64,000 bases of DNA, taken from assembly GCF_028994805.1 (NCBI RefSeq), contig NZ_JAJQQP010000007.1, forward strand, positions 1 through 64,000, in the 5' to 3' direction. Shown one piece after another: positions 24,701 through 32,172 of this stretch; within the stretch, counting starts at the first letter, position 1, and every line of letters begins with the position of its first letter. The stretch comes from Promicromonospora iranensis (GTDB taxonomy: Bacteria; Actinomycetota; Actinomycetes; Actinomycetales; Cellulomonadaceae). A program made the translations under genes and the position numbers. The notes beneath the pieces are model-generated. The model did not search any database. It was not told where the DNA came from and saw only the letters and a list, made by a program, of their open reading frames with translations.

Positions 24701-25910
24701 GGTCGAGGTCGATGCTCGGGCCCTGCCCGGGGACCGACACCTGCTCGACCAGGGTGGGGAGGCGGTCACGGACCACGCCGGCGGCCTGGGTCAGGCGGCG
24801 CAGCGGGGAGACCAGGCGGCGGGCGATGACGAGCGCCGTGATGATCGAGAAGCCGAGGGCCGCGATCGCGATGCCACCGGTGAGGTAGGCGCGGTTCGCG
24901 GCGACGTCGGCCTGCTCCTGCGCGAAGGCCGCGGCGTCCTCGCGGACCGCGTCACGGACGATGCGCCCCTCCTCGACCCACTTGGTCGACTCGTTCGCGA
25001 ACGCCTCGATCTGGGCCGGCTGGATCGAGGCGAGATCGCCGCGCGCCACGTAGCCGCGGACGGTGCCGTAGACGCCGTCCATGACCGGGGCCTGGTAGTC
25101 ACCGGGGATGCGGTCGTAGAGGTCCTGCGTCTCGTTCCACTGGCGGTCACCCAGGTTCACCAGGTCCGCCGCGCGCAGCGCCATGGTCCGAGAAGCCGCC
25201 TCGCCCTGCTCGTGCTGCGTGAAGATGCCGAGCGCCAGGGAGACGACCGGGCGCTCGTAGGTGTTCGTCAGCATGAGCTGGTCCATCGAGTGGTACGCCT
25301 CGAGACGGGTACCCAGCTCGCGGTCCTCGGACGTGTCCGCGATGGCGTCCATCACCTCGAGGGCACCGTCGATGTACCCGCCGTAGGCCCTGGTCGCCCT
25401 CTGCTCCGTGAGGCGCCCGGCAGCGACCTGCTCCTGCACGTCGGTGATGGCTGCGCGGTCCTCGATGGTCTGCGCGACGGCGTTCTTGACACGCTGGTCC
25501 AGCATCGAGATGTCGATGTCGAGCAGCGCCTCGTCGCGCTCGTCGAGTGCCTTGATCGTCTGCGCCTGGGCCGCCGGGGCCGCCCACTTCGGGGTGCCGT
25601 CCTCGTTGGTCGCCTGGGTGACGCCGTCCTCCTCCATCTCCGGCATCCCCTGCAGCAGCGCGACACGGGCCTGGTCTCCGGAAGGACCGTCGTCGACCAT
25701 CGCCACGATGTTGTATGCCCGTTCCTGCGCGAACGTCGTTCCTGCCACGTCCTGGTACTTCAGCGCGGCGACGAGATCACTCGTCTGCTGCGCGCGCATC
25801 GCGTCGACCACAGACAGGCCGATGATGTACGCCGCTGCGATGACCAGGACGATGGCAGGCGTGACCAGGGTCGCAAGAACTTTCCCGCGCACTCCCAACC
25901 TGCGGAACAT
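21738..25910 (-). CDS. cvnA: Conservon sensor kinase-like protein CvnA
   Basis: A 1390-residue membrane protein. TM1 is about 11-33, followed by an extracytoplasmic NIT-type sensor domain (about 40-335), TM2 (about 342-362) and HAMP (about 363-430). The histidine-kinase-like core has LDHLATRMRRNAE at about 480-492. The ATPase has LLENATMFSEPHTPV (N box, about 555) and RDHGLGMNP (G1, about 588), and ends near 665. The remaining 700 residues are Pro/Ala/Gln-rich and disordered, with three YQGDD motifs and three PQDFPAP-like repeats. GAGAGGT precedes the ATG. It is the first gene of cvnABCD. The tail is far longer than in the usual CvnA. Confidence 0.9.
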   Translation of the reverse strand: MFRRLGVRGKVLATLVTPAIVLVIAAAYIIGLSVVDAMRAQQTSDLVAALKYQDVAGTTFAQERAYNIVAMVDDGPSGDQARVALLQGMPEMEEDGVTQATNEDGTPKWAAPAAQAQTIKALDERDEALLDIDISMLDQRVKNAVAQTIEDRAAITDVQEQVAAGRLTEQRATRAYGGYIDGALEVMDAIADTSEDRELGTRLEAYHSMDQLMLTNTYERPVVSLALGIFTQHEQGEAASRTMALRAADLVNLGDRQWNETQDLYDRIPGDYQAPVMDGVYGTVRGYVARGDLASIQPAQIEAFANESTKWVEEGRIVRDAVREDAAAFAQEQADVAANRAYLTGGIAIAALGFSIITALVIARRLVSPLRRLTQAAGVVRDRLPTLVEQVSVPGQGPSIDLDPISVESSDEIGQLAAAFNDVNRTTIDVAREQAALRGSIAEMFVNVARRDQVLLNRQLAFLDDLERSEEDPSTLSNLFRLDHLATRMRRNAESLLVLAGIDSGRRVRQPMPVSDVIRTASSEIELYDRVRLNLVVDPMMLGHNALNAAHLLAELLENATMFSEPHTPVEVTTARDEQFVTVVVRDHGLGMNPDEVAEANRKVLSHAASDAVGAQRLGLYVVGRLSDRLGAQVEFGVGEGGTGTEVTVRFPAVLFMPDNAMPLPMPTDPLEANTQAAASQFNGGLATGPGTGAMRGAGAPTNGFGSPAITAASPATTSVPQQGGMPVPTGTSQIAAAAFAAQPAPVAQKVDINALTDGTTALGLARRRSSTAAQPMAETTPTGSIVLPEIQTPSLPQEYQGDDNAWAPPSNVSEGSSLPSRQRAPQPEEPVAPVFEDTTPAAVDVDQRSALFSSFRSLSTIDPVDGGGTQSLQLDPVTQDPAALPGMSDTDVMRFPAGGGAQTPPAQAPARAFGGPYQGDDEPSRGYGDPYQGDDEQSQGFGADAPQGPDSSFEALPAFEELMADLPSRRSTGSGTQQGAKPAQQKRGLFGRRPGQPATGELRAYQPQERPASRPIQTVSGPAGGVPFGAPNVETQSFQAPNFSAPSGPPQDFPAPRVPQDFPAPRVPQDFQAPKAPQSSPAPQPAGPMTGTFPSAAPEQEQRPAADPTYQRGFQEGYQRAVQESLTSAVPAVPSAPAGGTVPVPTQAQTAAQAPAQGNNPFVDAAPRAAAASAPASAPEQAPTSFASAPATQAVPMATAQQSFEAPAREFSEPYPTGAVYDPTYGSPAPLAKRAAGTDGDGKDPLDPEYVRDSVEARSEWTASAVLYEEMTSLLRRGAFQEDDAKENDSYRPAAVNTEVVGGGLTRRTRGASGTGADPTVERLSARIDRDPEQLRSRLSAFQSATARGRSESVDEGGSENENGRKADGDSTWAPSTVNHVPDSAPQSR

Positions 25911-26051
25911 GCGTACCTCTCTCCATCACTGATCCGGAAGGGGGTGGCGTGCGTGTGCCCGCCGAGCATCCCTCGGTGCTGCGTACAAGTTACCGGCACC
26001 TGGATTCCGCTGACGACCAACGTGGGCCGTACGGAAGTAGGCTTGATCGAT

Positions 26052-27029
26052 GTGCGAGCCGTCACGATATCTGGACCGGGCCCATCAGGGAAACTCTCCC
26101 TTTCCTCCCTGAATCCCCCGATTGCTGGCCAATGGGACGTGGTGATCACCGTCGCCGCTGCCGGCGTCAACCGTGCTGACCTGCTCCAACGCGCCGGATA
26201 CTACCCCCCTCCGCCGGGTGCGCCTGACTGGCCGGGTCTCGAGATATCAGGAACTGTGAAGCGTGTCGGACACGGCGTGTCGCGCTGGCGCGCCGGTGAC
26301 CGGGTCGTAGCGCTCCTCGAAGGAGGCGGTTATGCCGAGGAAGTCGTGGTCCGCGAGACGCAGGTGCTCCCGGTGCCCGACGGCATCGACCTGATCGACG
26401 CGGCCGCCCTTCCCGAGGCCGCGTGCACGGTCTGGAACAACCTCGTCGACGTCGGCCGGCTGCGCTCCGGCGAGTGGGTGCTGGTCCACGGCGGCTCGGG
26501 CGGCATCGGCAGCTTCGCGATCCAGGTCGCCACGGCGCTCGGTGCGCACGTCGCCACGACGGCCGGCGGTGCGGAGCGCACGGCACGGTGCGCGGAGCTC
26601 GGGGCGGACCTGGTCATCGACCACCGGGAGCAGGACTTCGTCGACGAGGTGCGACGAGCGACGGACGGCCGCGGGGCCGACGTCGTGCTCGACCTGCTCG
26701 GCGGCGGCGCACTGGGCGACAACGTCCGCGCGCTGGCCCGGGGCGGCCGCCTGGTCGTCATCGGCATGCAGCAGGGGCGGCGGGGCGAGCTCGACCTCAG
26801 TGACCTCCTCGCCCGGCGCGGAACCGTCACCGGGACGCTGCTGAGGTCGCGACCTGCGGACGAGAAGGCGCGCATCGTCGCCGATACCGAGCAGCACGTC
26901 TGGCCGCTGGTCGCGGACGGACGGGTCCGGCCGGTGGTGCATGCCCGCGTACCGTTCGCCGACGCCCAGTCCGCGCACGAGCTGCTCGAGTCGGGCGACG
27001 CCTTCGGCAAAGTCCTCCTGGTCCCCTGA
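26052..27029 (+). CDS. NAD(P)H:quinone oxidoreductase, zeta-crystallin-like
   Basis: A 325-residue medium-chain dehydrogenase/reductase of the quinone oxidoreductase branch. It has an N-terminal GroES-like domain (GVNRADLLQRAGYYPPPPG near 37-55) and a nucleotide-binding GGSGGIGSFAIQVA (about 145-158). It lacks structural-zinc cysteines, as the branch does. The GTG at 26052 (VRAVTISGPG) matches the family start and has TAGGCT-like sequence about 10 nt upstream; the open frame runs much further back but is antisense to cvnA. It is divergent from the conservon. Confidence 0.85.
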   Translation: MRAVTISGPGPSGKLSLSSLNPPIAGQWDVVITVAAAGVNRADLLQRAGYYPPPPGAPDWPGLEISGTVKRVGHGVSRWRAGDRVVALLEGGGYAEEVVVRETQVLPVPDGIDLIDAAALPEAACTVWNNLVDVGRLRSGEWVLVHGGSGGIGSFAIQVATALGAHVATTAGGAERTARCAELGADLVIDHREQDFVDEVRRATDGRGADVVLDLLGGGALGDNVRALARGGRLVVIGMQQGRRGELDLSDLLARRGTVTGTLLRSRPADEKARIVADTEQHVWPLVADGRVRPVVHARVPFADAQSAHELLESGDAFGKVLLVP

Positions 27030-27037
27030 TCATCCCG

Positions 27038-27053
27038 TGCCTATATATAGGCA
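27038..27053. promoter_or_regulatory. 16-bp palindrome before bpa
   Basis: A perfect palindrome TGCCTATATATAGGCA in GC-rich surroundings, about 70 nt before the bpa start. It may be an operator, and its TATATA core could also serve as a -10 box. Confidence 0.45.
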
Positions 27054-27123
27054 TGGTCGGCAATTTCGACCCCGGGCGGATGCTGCCATGCGGACGACAA
27101 GCAATCCGGGCAAGACTGGACCC

Positions 27124-27783
27124 ATGACCGACGAGCGAGCCAACCCCCCGTCAGACGAGCGACACGACGACAACCCCGACCACCGCGAGCGGTCCGGCCG
27201 CCCCGACGGGCCGTCCACCGTGCATCCCCAGGTGGTGACGCCCGACGGCGCCGCGGTGCGGTCGGACCGCAGTCCCGAGGGTTCTGCCGAGGAAGAGGTC
27301 GACGAGGCCGAGGCCGTCGTGGGCCAGGTGGAGGAGCCGGCCAAGGTCATGCGCATCGGCGGCATGGTCAAGCGGCTGCTCGACGAGGTACGCGACGCGC
27401 CGCTGGACGAGGCCGCCCGTACCCGCCTGGCCGAGATCCACGAGCGCTCGATCCGCGAGCTCGAGGACGGGCTCTCCCCCGACCTCGTCGACGAGCTGCA
27501 CCGGATCACGCTGCCGTTCTCCGACGAGTCCGCGCCGTCCGACGCCGAGCTCCGGGTCGCTCAGGCCCAGCTCGTGGGCTGGCTCGAGGGCCTGTTCCAC
27601 GGCATCCAGACGGCGCTCGTGGCGCAGCAGATGGCGGCGCAGGCGCAGCTCTCGCAGATGCGCCGTGCACTGCCGCCCGGCTCCGGGGCGTTCGGTCCAG
27701 GCGGCCCCGGCGGACCCACCATGCCGGGCGGCCACGAGGACGAGCCGGGTGGCGAGCGCCGGGCCCCCGGCCAGTACCTCTGA
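27124..27783 (+). CDS. bpa: Bacterial proteasome activator
   Basis: A 219-residue homologue of mycobacterial Bpa/PafE. The conserved core is PAKVMRIGGMVKRLLDEVR (about 77-95), then SIRELEDGLSP and QLVGWLEGLFHGIQTAL. The C-terminus ends in GQYL, the motif that docks on the 20S proteasome ring and opens its gate without ATP. The first 70 residues are acidic and disordered. The ATG at 27124 was chosen; another in-frame ATG lies 36 nt upstream. No proteasome genes are in this window. Confidence 0.9.
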   Translation: MTDERANPPSDERHDDNPDHRERSGRPDGPSTVHPQVVTPDGAAVRSDRSPEGSAEEEVDEAEAVVGQVEEPAKVMRIGGMVKRLLDEVRDAPLDEAARTRLAEIHERSIRELEDGLSPDLVDELHRITLPFSDESAPSDAELRVAQAQLVGWLEGLFHGIQTALVAQQMAAQAQLSQMRRALPPGSGAFGPGGPGGPTMPGGHEDEPGGERRAPGQYL

Positions 27784-27856
27784 CCTGCCCGTCGTGGCTC
27801 GCCCGCTGTGCCGCGCCTCCGCACGAGGCCGGCACAGCGGGTCAAGCCCTGGGCGC

Positions 27857-28975
27857 TCAGAGCTCGGAGGGATCTACCAGAAAGCCATCCTCGTCGGCGA
27901 TCTCGCCTCCTGCGGCGGCGTGGACGGCCCCGGCAAGCCGGGCCACCAGCTCCGCCGCGCGCTTCCGCGCGACTCGTAGCTCCATGGACGGGAACTCGCG
28001 CTGCGACTCCACCAGGTCGTGCGGCTCCCAGTGCACCCAGTAGCGCACCGCGCCCTGCTCCGCCCACGGCAGGCCGCGCAGCAGGCGCGGCAGCTTCTCC
28101 TCGCCGGAGATCTCCACCGCGACGATGCCGTCGACGTCGAGGTCGACGATCAGCCCGTACCCGTCGAGGATGCGCGGACCGGTGAGGGCCTTGATGTCGT
28201 AGTCGTCGGCGGCCGCGTGCAGCTTCTTGCGGAGCTCCGGGTCCAGGGGATCACCGGGGTAGAGCGGCTTGTCGGCGATACCCTGCGGCGGGCCGCCCCA
28301 CTCCTTGCCCTCCATGTGGAGGCGGGCACGCGGGTGAACCTTCTGCAGGATGGTGTGCGCGGCCTGCGGGTCGAGCCACACGTCCGAGTAGACGGTCATG
28401 TCGATGGCGGCACCGGCGTCCGGGGTGAGGACCACGCCGGCACCCGGCTGCGCCGTCGAGCCGCCCGGTGCGTCCCACATGCCGCCCACGTCCAGGCGGA
28501 GGGAACCACCCAGCCGGCGTGCCACCGCGACGAGCCACTCGACGAGCCGGCGCTCCTCACGCTCGGGCATGCCGGCGGCAAAGGCCCGCCCGATGCCGTC
28601 GCGGTCACCCGCGGGGAACGGCACCTCGCCACGCTCCCGGTGGCAGACGATGTCGAAGGCCATCGCGGCTCCCGGCGGGACACCGAGGTCAAAGCCTTCG
28701 CCAGCAGGCAGGTACGGGCCGTTCATCACGGCGTGCCGCGAGACCCGCAGCACCCCGACCTCCTTGCCCTGCGCGCGGCGCACCTGCGGCGCACCCGCCA
28801 CGTTGCCGGGAAGGATGCCCGCGGGGACGACGTCCCAGCGGGTCGCCGAGAAACGGGAGAGCGCGAGAACCTCGATCTCGTCCAGCTCCACGTCGCCGGG
28901 CACTGTCAGCACGTGCCGTGCCTGGTGCGCCTGCGCAGCCGTGCGCGGCAGGAGCGGGAGCTGAGGAGCGGCCAT
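27857..28975 (-). CDS. Conserved actinobacterial protein of unknown function (paralogue of 33742-34752)
   Basis: A 372-residue soluble protein of mixed alpha/beta character. The family is not recognised. A central segment, DRDGIGRAFAAGMPEREERR followed by LVEWLVAVARRLGG (about 160-195), closely parallels DRDGIARAFPHSLPQGAELR and IVQWMVAAARKSGG in the protein at 33742-34752. A C-terminal EDGFLVDPSEL parallels DEGGFIAAPEEL there. The two are therefore diverged paralogues. The ATG at 28975 leaves the shortest plausible N-terminus. It lies between bpa and dcd. Confidence 0.7.
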   Translation of the reverse strand: MAAPQLPLLPRTAAQAHQARHVLTVPGDVELDEIEVLALSRFSATRWDVVPAGILPGNVAGAPQVRRAQGKEVGVLRVSRHAVMNGPYLPAGEGFDLGVPPGAAMAFDIVCHRERGEVPFPAGDRDGIGRAFAAGMPEREERRLVEWLVAVARRLGGSLRLDVGGMWDAPGGSTAQPGAGVVLTPDAGAAIDMTVYSDVWLDPQAAHTILQKVHPRARLHMEGKEWGGPPQGIADKPLYPGDPLDPELRKKLHAAADDYDIKALTGPRILDGYGLIVDLDVDGIVAVEISGEEKLPRLLRGLPWAEQGAVRYWVHWEPHDLVESQREFPSMELRVARKRAAELVARLAGAVHAAAGGEIADEDGFLVDPSEL

Positions 28976-29077
28976 CGGGGTCCCTTCTGACGTGCCGGAG
29001 GATGCCCGGTCCGCGCCGGGCACCCGGGAGCCTACCGCTCGGCGAGCACCCGTCGAGGCGCTGCCCAGCCCCGGCGG

Positions 29078-29653
29078 TCAGACCGCGGTGCGGTGGAAGT
29101 TCTTCGACGAGCGGGACGCCGTCGGACCGCGCTGGCCCTGGTAGCGGGAGCCGTACAGATCCGACCCGTACGGGTGCTCCGACGCCGACGACAGGCGGAA
29201 GAAGCACATCTGCCCGATCTTCATGCCGGGCCACAGCTTGATCGGCAGCGTCGCGACGTTGCTCAGCTCCAGCGTCACGTGCCCGCTGAAACCGGGGTCG
29301 ATGAAGCCGGCCGTCGAGTGCGTCAGCAGGCCGAGCCGCCCGAGGGAGGACTTGCCCTCGAGGCGGGCGGCGACGTCGTCGGGCAGCGTGACCGCCTCGA
29401 AGGTGCTGCCCAGCACGAACTCGCCGGGGTGCAGCACGAATGCCTCGCCGCCGTCCGCCTCCACCAGGCGGGTGAGCTCCGGCTGGTCCGTCGCGGGGTC
29501 GATGAACGGGTACTTGTGGTTGTCGAAGAGCCGGAAGTACTTGTCGAGGCGCACGTCGATGCTCGACGGCTGCAGCATCGACGGTTCGTACGGGTCGAGG
29601 ACTACGCGGTCGGCCTCGAGCTCGGCACGGATGTCGCGGTCGGAGAGGAGCAC
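29078..29653 (-). CDS. dcd: dCTP deaminase (probably bifunctional, dUMP-forming)
   Basis: A 191-residue enzyme of the dUTPase superfamily that makes the deoxyuridine nucleotide for thymidylate synthesis. Motifs in order: [60 protein letters not shown] (in part) and a C-terminal [13 protein letters not shown]. Length and motifs match actinobacterial Dcd. The GTG at 29653 gives the family N-terminus. TACCGT lies 6 nt upstream, so the transcript may be leaderless. Confidence 0.92.
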   Translation of the reverse strand: MLLSDRDIRAELEADRVVLDPYEPSMLQPSSIDVRLDKYFRLFDNHKYPFIDPATDQPELTRLVEADGGEAFVLHPGEFVLGSTFEAVTLPDDVAARLEGKSSLGRLGLLTHSTAGFIDPGFSGHVTLELSNVATLPIKLWPGMKIGQMCFFRLSSASEHPYGSDLYGSRYQGQRGPTASRSSKNFHRTAV

Positions 29654-29772
29654 CCGGATACGGTACTGGCCGCCACGGGACGATGCCGCCCCGTGGCCCG
29701 GCGACGCCGCGACGGGGCGTCCGCGCCGGGCCACCGGGCGACGGTCACCGGGTGCCGGTCACCGGGTGCCGG

Positions 29773-30228
29773 TCACCACTGCAGCGGCTTGTGCTTCGCG
29801 TCCACCGACCAGTAGCCCTTGCGCATCACGAGGTACAGGATCCCCTCGACGCCGCCCCAGATCGCCGGCACGAACCACGCGTTTCCCAGCGACACCGCCG
29901 TGATGAGCAGCATGATCCAGCCGAGACCCTTGTAGCCCAGGTAGAACCGGTGCGCGCCCACGACGCCCAGCAGGATCCCGAGGAGGCCCGCGGTGATCCG
30001 GGACTTGTGCCCCGGCACGTGCTCCACCGGCGGCGTGGGGCGGTCGTAGTCGTACTGCTGCTGGTAGTTCGCCGGACCGCCGCCCGGAATCTTGCCTCCG
30101 GGCGTCTTCATCGCGCGCGTCTCGCCGGGCGGCGGCGGGGGCTTCGACGGGCTCGGTGCGCGTGGTGGCAGCCGCTTCGTCTCCTGATAGATCGGCTCGG
30201 TGGGCTTCTCGCTGGGGTGCTCGCTCAC
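29773..30228 (-). CDS. TM2-domain membrane protein
   Basis: A 151-residue protein with a Pro-rich cytoplasmic N-terminus (1-72) and a TM2 domain (about 75-140): ITAGLLGILLGVVGAHRFYLG, a short GYKGLGW turn and a second membrane segment. TM2 proteins have no fixed function. It lies 119 nt upstream of dcd on the same strand and may share its transcript. Confidence 0.75.
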   Translation of the reverse strand: MSEHPSEKPTEPIYQETKRLPPRAPSPSKPPPPPGETRAMKTPGGKIPGGGPANYQQQYDYDRPTPPVEHVPGHKSRITAGLLGILLGVVGAHRFYLGYKGLGWIMLLITAVSLGNAWFVPAIWGGVEGILYLVMRKGYWSVDAKHKPLQW

Positions 30229-30382
30229 TGCTGCTCCGGCTGCTCGGCGACACTCGCTCCGTATCCGGTTCGGGCATCCGGGCGAGGTTGGGTATGATCG
30301 GTTCGCGCGCCAGGTTCACGGGCGCTGTTGCGGAACCCTAGCGGGATTCGCAAACAGCAGATACCCGGCAGAACCGGACGAT

Positions 30383-30456
30383 GCGGGTGTAGTTCAATGG
30401 TAGAACTTCAGCTTCCCAAGCTGATAGCGCGGGTTCGATTCCCGTCACCCGCTCCA
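30383..30456 (+). tRNA. tRNA-Gly(CCC) with encoded CCA
   Basis: A 71-nt cloverleaf plus CCA: acceptor GCGGGTG/CACCCGC, anticodon stem TCAGC/GCTGA, loop TTCCCAA giving anticodon CCC, T-loop TTCGATT. It is the only tRNA here with CCA in the DNA. Confidence 0.96.
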
Positions 30457-30462
30457 CAGGGC

Positions 30463-30502
30463 AACGCCCCAGGTCAGGATGCAGATCCCGACCTGGGGCG
30501 TT
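30463..30502 (+). terminator. tRNA-Gly terminator
   Basis: A perfect 13-bp stem (30463-30475 and 30490-30502) with a 14-nt loop, directly after the tRNA, followed by a short T-rich stretch. Confidence 0.8.
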
Positions 30503-30577
30503 CTTCGTCCGACCGGCGCCAGCCCAGCCCCGTACACGTTCCGTGCCCGCCGCGTGCCCCGTCTCGTCCGGCTCGGC

Positions 30578-30955
30578 TCAGGCCCGCGCGGTCCGCACGG
30601 GCGCCGTCAGATGCAGCGAGACCGCCAGGCCGCGCTCGGCCGAGGGCACCCAACCGCTCCAGCACCGCCACACCGGGGGCCCCTCGCCGTCGTGGTGTCC
30701 CACCCGTTCGGCCAGGTGGAGCATCGCCGCGAGGCGCACCGCGTCGGGCACCCGTGCGGCGACGACGTCGACGGTGAGCACGCCCACCACGTCGTCCTCC
30801 AGATCGAGGTGGTCCACCCCCGCCCGCACGTCCAGCGTGTGGATGTCGAAGATGTGCGCGATCAGCGCGGTGACCCCGACGAGCTCGGCGAGGTGCGCGC
30901 CCGGCATCGGACAGGCCTCGGCGGCCGGGCCTGCGTCGCAGGAGCCGTCGGTCAT
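30578..30955 (-). CDS. Hypothetical protein
   Basis: A 125-residue protein, second gene of a two-gene unit; its ATG overlaps the stop of the first gene (ATGA). The family is not recognised. The segment HLDLEDDVVGVLTVDVVAARVPDAVRLAAMLHL (about 47-80, in part) looks like a beta-alpha fold, and a late VWRCWSGWVPS is notable. The neighbouring GntR gene and operators suggest it is part of a mobile-element-like regulatory cassette. Confidence 0.6.
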   Translation of the reverse strand: MTDGSCDAGPAAEACPMPGAHLAELVGVTALIAHIFDIHTLDVRAGVDHLDLEDDVVGVLTVDVVAARVPDAVRLAAMLHLAERVGHHDGEGPPVWRCWSGWVPSAERGLAVSLHLTAPVRTARA

Positions 30956-31251
30956 GTCGGCCACGCCCGGATCGCCCGCGCCGTCCCCCGCAGCTCCGCG
31001 TAGACGAACATCTCCATGCCGTTCCAGCGTCCGGTCCACACCGTGAAGCCCGGCTTGGTCGCCGGGTAGTCCGTCGCGACGGTGATCCCGAGCTGCTCCG
31101 CGATCTCCGCCCCCTCGGCCAGCCGTGCCGGGTGCACGACCAGATGGTCGCGAAACACCTCGACCCACTTGATCCGTGCGTCCCCTACCTCCGCCAGCAG
31201 GTCCGCCGCACCGGCCGCGGAATCGGCCAGGCTGCCCGCTATCGTCGCCAT
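30952..31251 (-). CDS. Hypothetical protein
   Basis: A 99-residue protein, first gene of the pair, with a GGGAGAG site just before the ATG. The middle part (WVEVFRDHLVVHPARLAEGAEIAEQLGI in part) and the tail (TVWTGRWNGMEMFVYAELRG) suggest a small alpha/beta protein. The family is unknown. It is divergent from the GntR gene, and an inverted repeat GCGCCTA-N4-TAGGCGC lies 15 nt upstream of its start. Confidence 0.6.
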   Translation of the reverse strand: MATIAGSLADSAAGAADLLAEVGDARIKWVEVFRDHLVVHPARLAEGAEIAEQLGITVATDYPATKPGFTVWTGRWNGMEMFVYAELRGTARAIRAWPT

Positions 31252-31266
31252 CTCTCCCACCTCTCC

Positions 31267-31284
31267 GCGCCTACCTCTAGGCGC
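31267..31284. promoter_or_regulatory. Inverted repeat, candidate GntR operator 1
   Basis: A perfect 7-bp inverted repeat GCGCCTA-CCTC-TAGGCGC, 15 nt upstream of the small gene at 30952-31251. It lies in the divergent region shared with a GntR gene. Confidence 0.45.
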
Positions 31285-31337
31285 ATAGACAGCCTGTTGC
31301 GGGTGAACTGGGCACCGCAACCGCTACGCCGAAAAGT

Positions 31338-31349
31338 TGCGTATACGCA
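31338..31349. promoter_or_regulatory. Palindrome, candidate GntR operator 2
   Basis: A perfect 12-bp palindrome TGCGTATACGCA, 43 nt before the GntR start at 31392, in the same divergent region. Confidence 0.45.
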
Positions 31350-31391
31350 CTGGCTGCGGGTTAGGTGGGTTCCGTGTCTAGAGAGGGACGT

Positions 31392-32111
31392 GTGACTGCC
31401 GCAAGCATCGCCAAGGATCTTCGTGCCGCGATCCGCTCCGGGACCTACAAACCGGGCGACCGCCTTCCGAGCGAAGCAGCGCTCATGTCGAACTACGGCG
31501 TGGCGCGCATGACCGCGCGCCACGGCCTGTCGATGCTCAAGGACGAGGGGCTGACCGTGACCCGGCACGGCTCCGGCGTGTTCGTGCGCGCCTTCGAGCC
31601 GATCGTGCGGGACACCACCGGCGGCAAGGCCGACGAGTCCACCGTGACCGCCGAGGTCGACGAGACCAGCGCGGGGCTCGCCGTCCGCACCCTGGCCGTC
31701 ACCGCGGAGGCCGATCCACCCGAGAAGGTCCGGACGGCGCTCGGTCTCGCCGAGGGGGACAAGGTGACCGTGCGCGAGCGGCTGCACCTGCGCGAGCGCA
31801 AGCCCGTGCTGTTCGCCACGTCCTACCTGCCCGCGTCGATCGCGGCCGGGACACCGATCGCGGAGCAGCAGGTCGGGCCCGGCGGTACGCACGCGCGGCT
31901 CACCGAGGCCGGCCACGCGCCGGTGCGGTTCCGTGAGGACGTGGTGGGCCGGATGCCGACGATCGAGGAGATCGAGGAGTTGCGGATCGAGCCCGGCACG
32001 CCGGTGCTGGCCGTCACGCGCACCGCGTTCACGCAGGACGGCACCCCTGTCGAAGTGAGCCACGTGGTGCTCGACGCCGGCGAGTTCATGCTCCGGTACG
32101 ACATCGACTGA
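31392..32111 (+). CDS. GntR/HutC-family regulator
   Basis: A 239-residue regulator. The winged helix (about 3-70: IAKDLRAAIRSGTYKPGDRLPSEAALMSNYGVARMTARHGL in part) is followed by a UTRA ligand-binding domain (about 85-235) that ends in the typical VSHVVLDAGEFMLRYDI. The GTG at 31392 follows GAGAGGGA; an upstream GTG at 31365 is possible. It is similar in style to plasmid and AICE GntR regulators. It faces two small genes across a region with two palindromes, which it likely controls. The effector is unknown. Confidence 0.82.
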   Translation: MTAASIAKDLRAAIRSGTYKPGDRLPSEAALMSNYGVARMTARHGLSMLKDEGLTVTRHGSGVFVRAFEPIVRDTTGGKADESTVTAEVDETSAGLAVRTLAVTAEADPPEKVRTALGLAEGDKVTVRERLHLRERKPVLFATSYLPASIAAGTPIAEQQVGPGGTHARLTEAGHAPVRFREDVVGRMPTIEEIEELRIEPGTPVLAVTRTAFTQDGTPVEVSHVVLDAGEFMLRYDID

Positions 32112-32128
32112 ACACCGGCTGAGCCGAA

Positions 32129-32172
32129 CCGTCAGGCCTGGCCCGTCAGCTCCGGACCGTCAGGCCTGGCCC
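32129..32172. repeat. 16-bp direct repeat at the end of pirin
   Basis: Two copies of CCGTCAGGCCTGGCCC at 32129-32144 and 32157-32172. The second overlaps the pirin stop. A small duplication with no clear role. Confidence 0.6.

Noticed and set aside
24090-26051. Long + strand open frame continuous with the quinone oxidoreductase
   Set aside because: It is antisense to cvnA and low in complexity. The oxidoreductase fold begins at the GTG at 26052.
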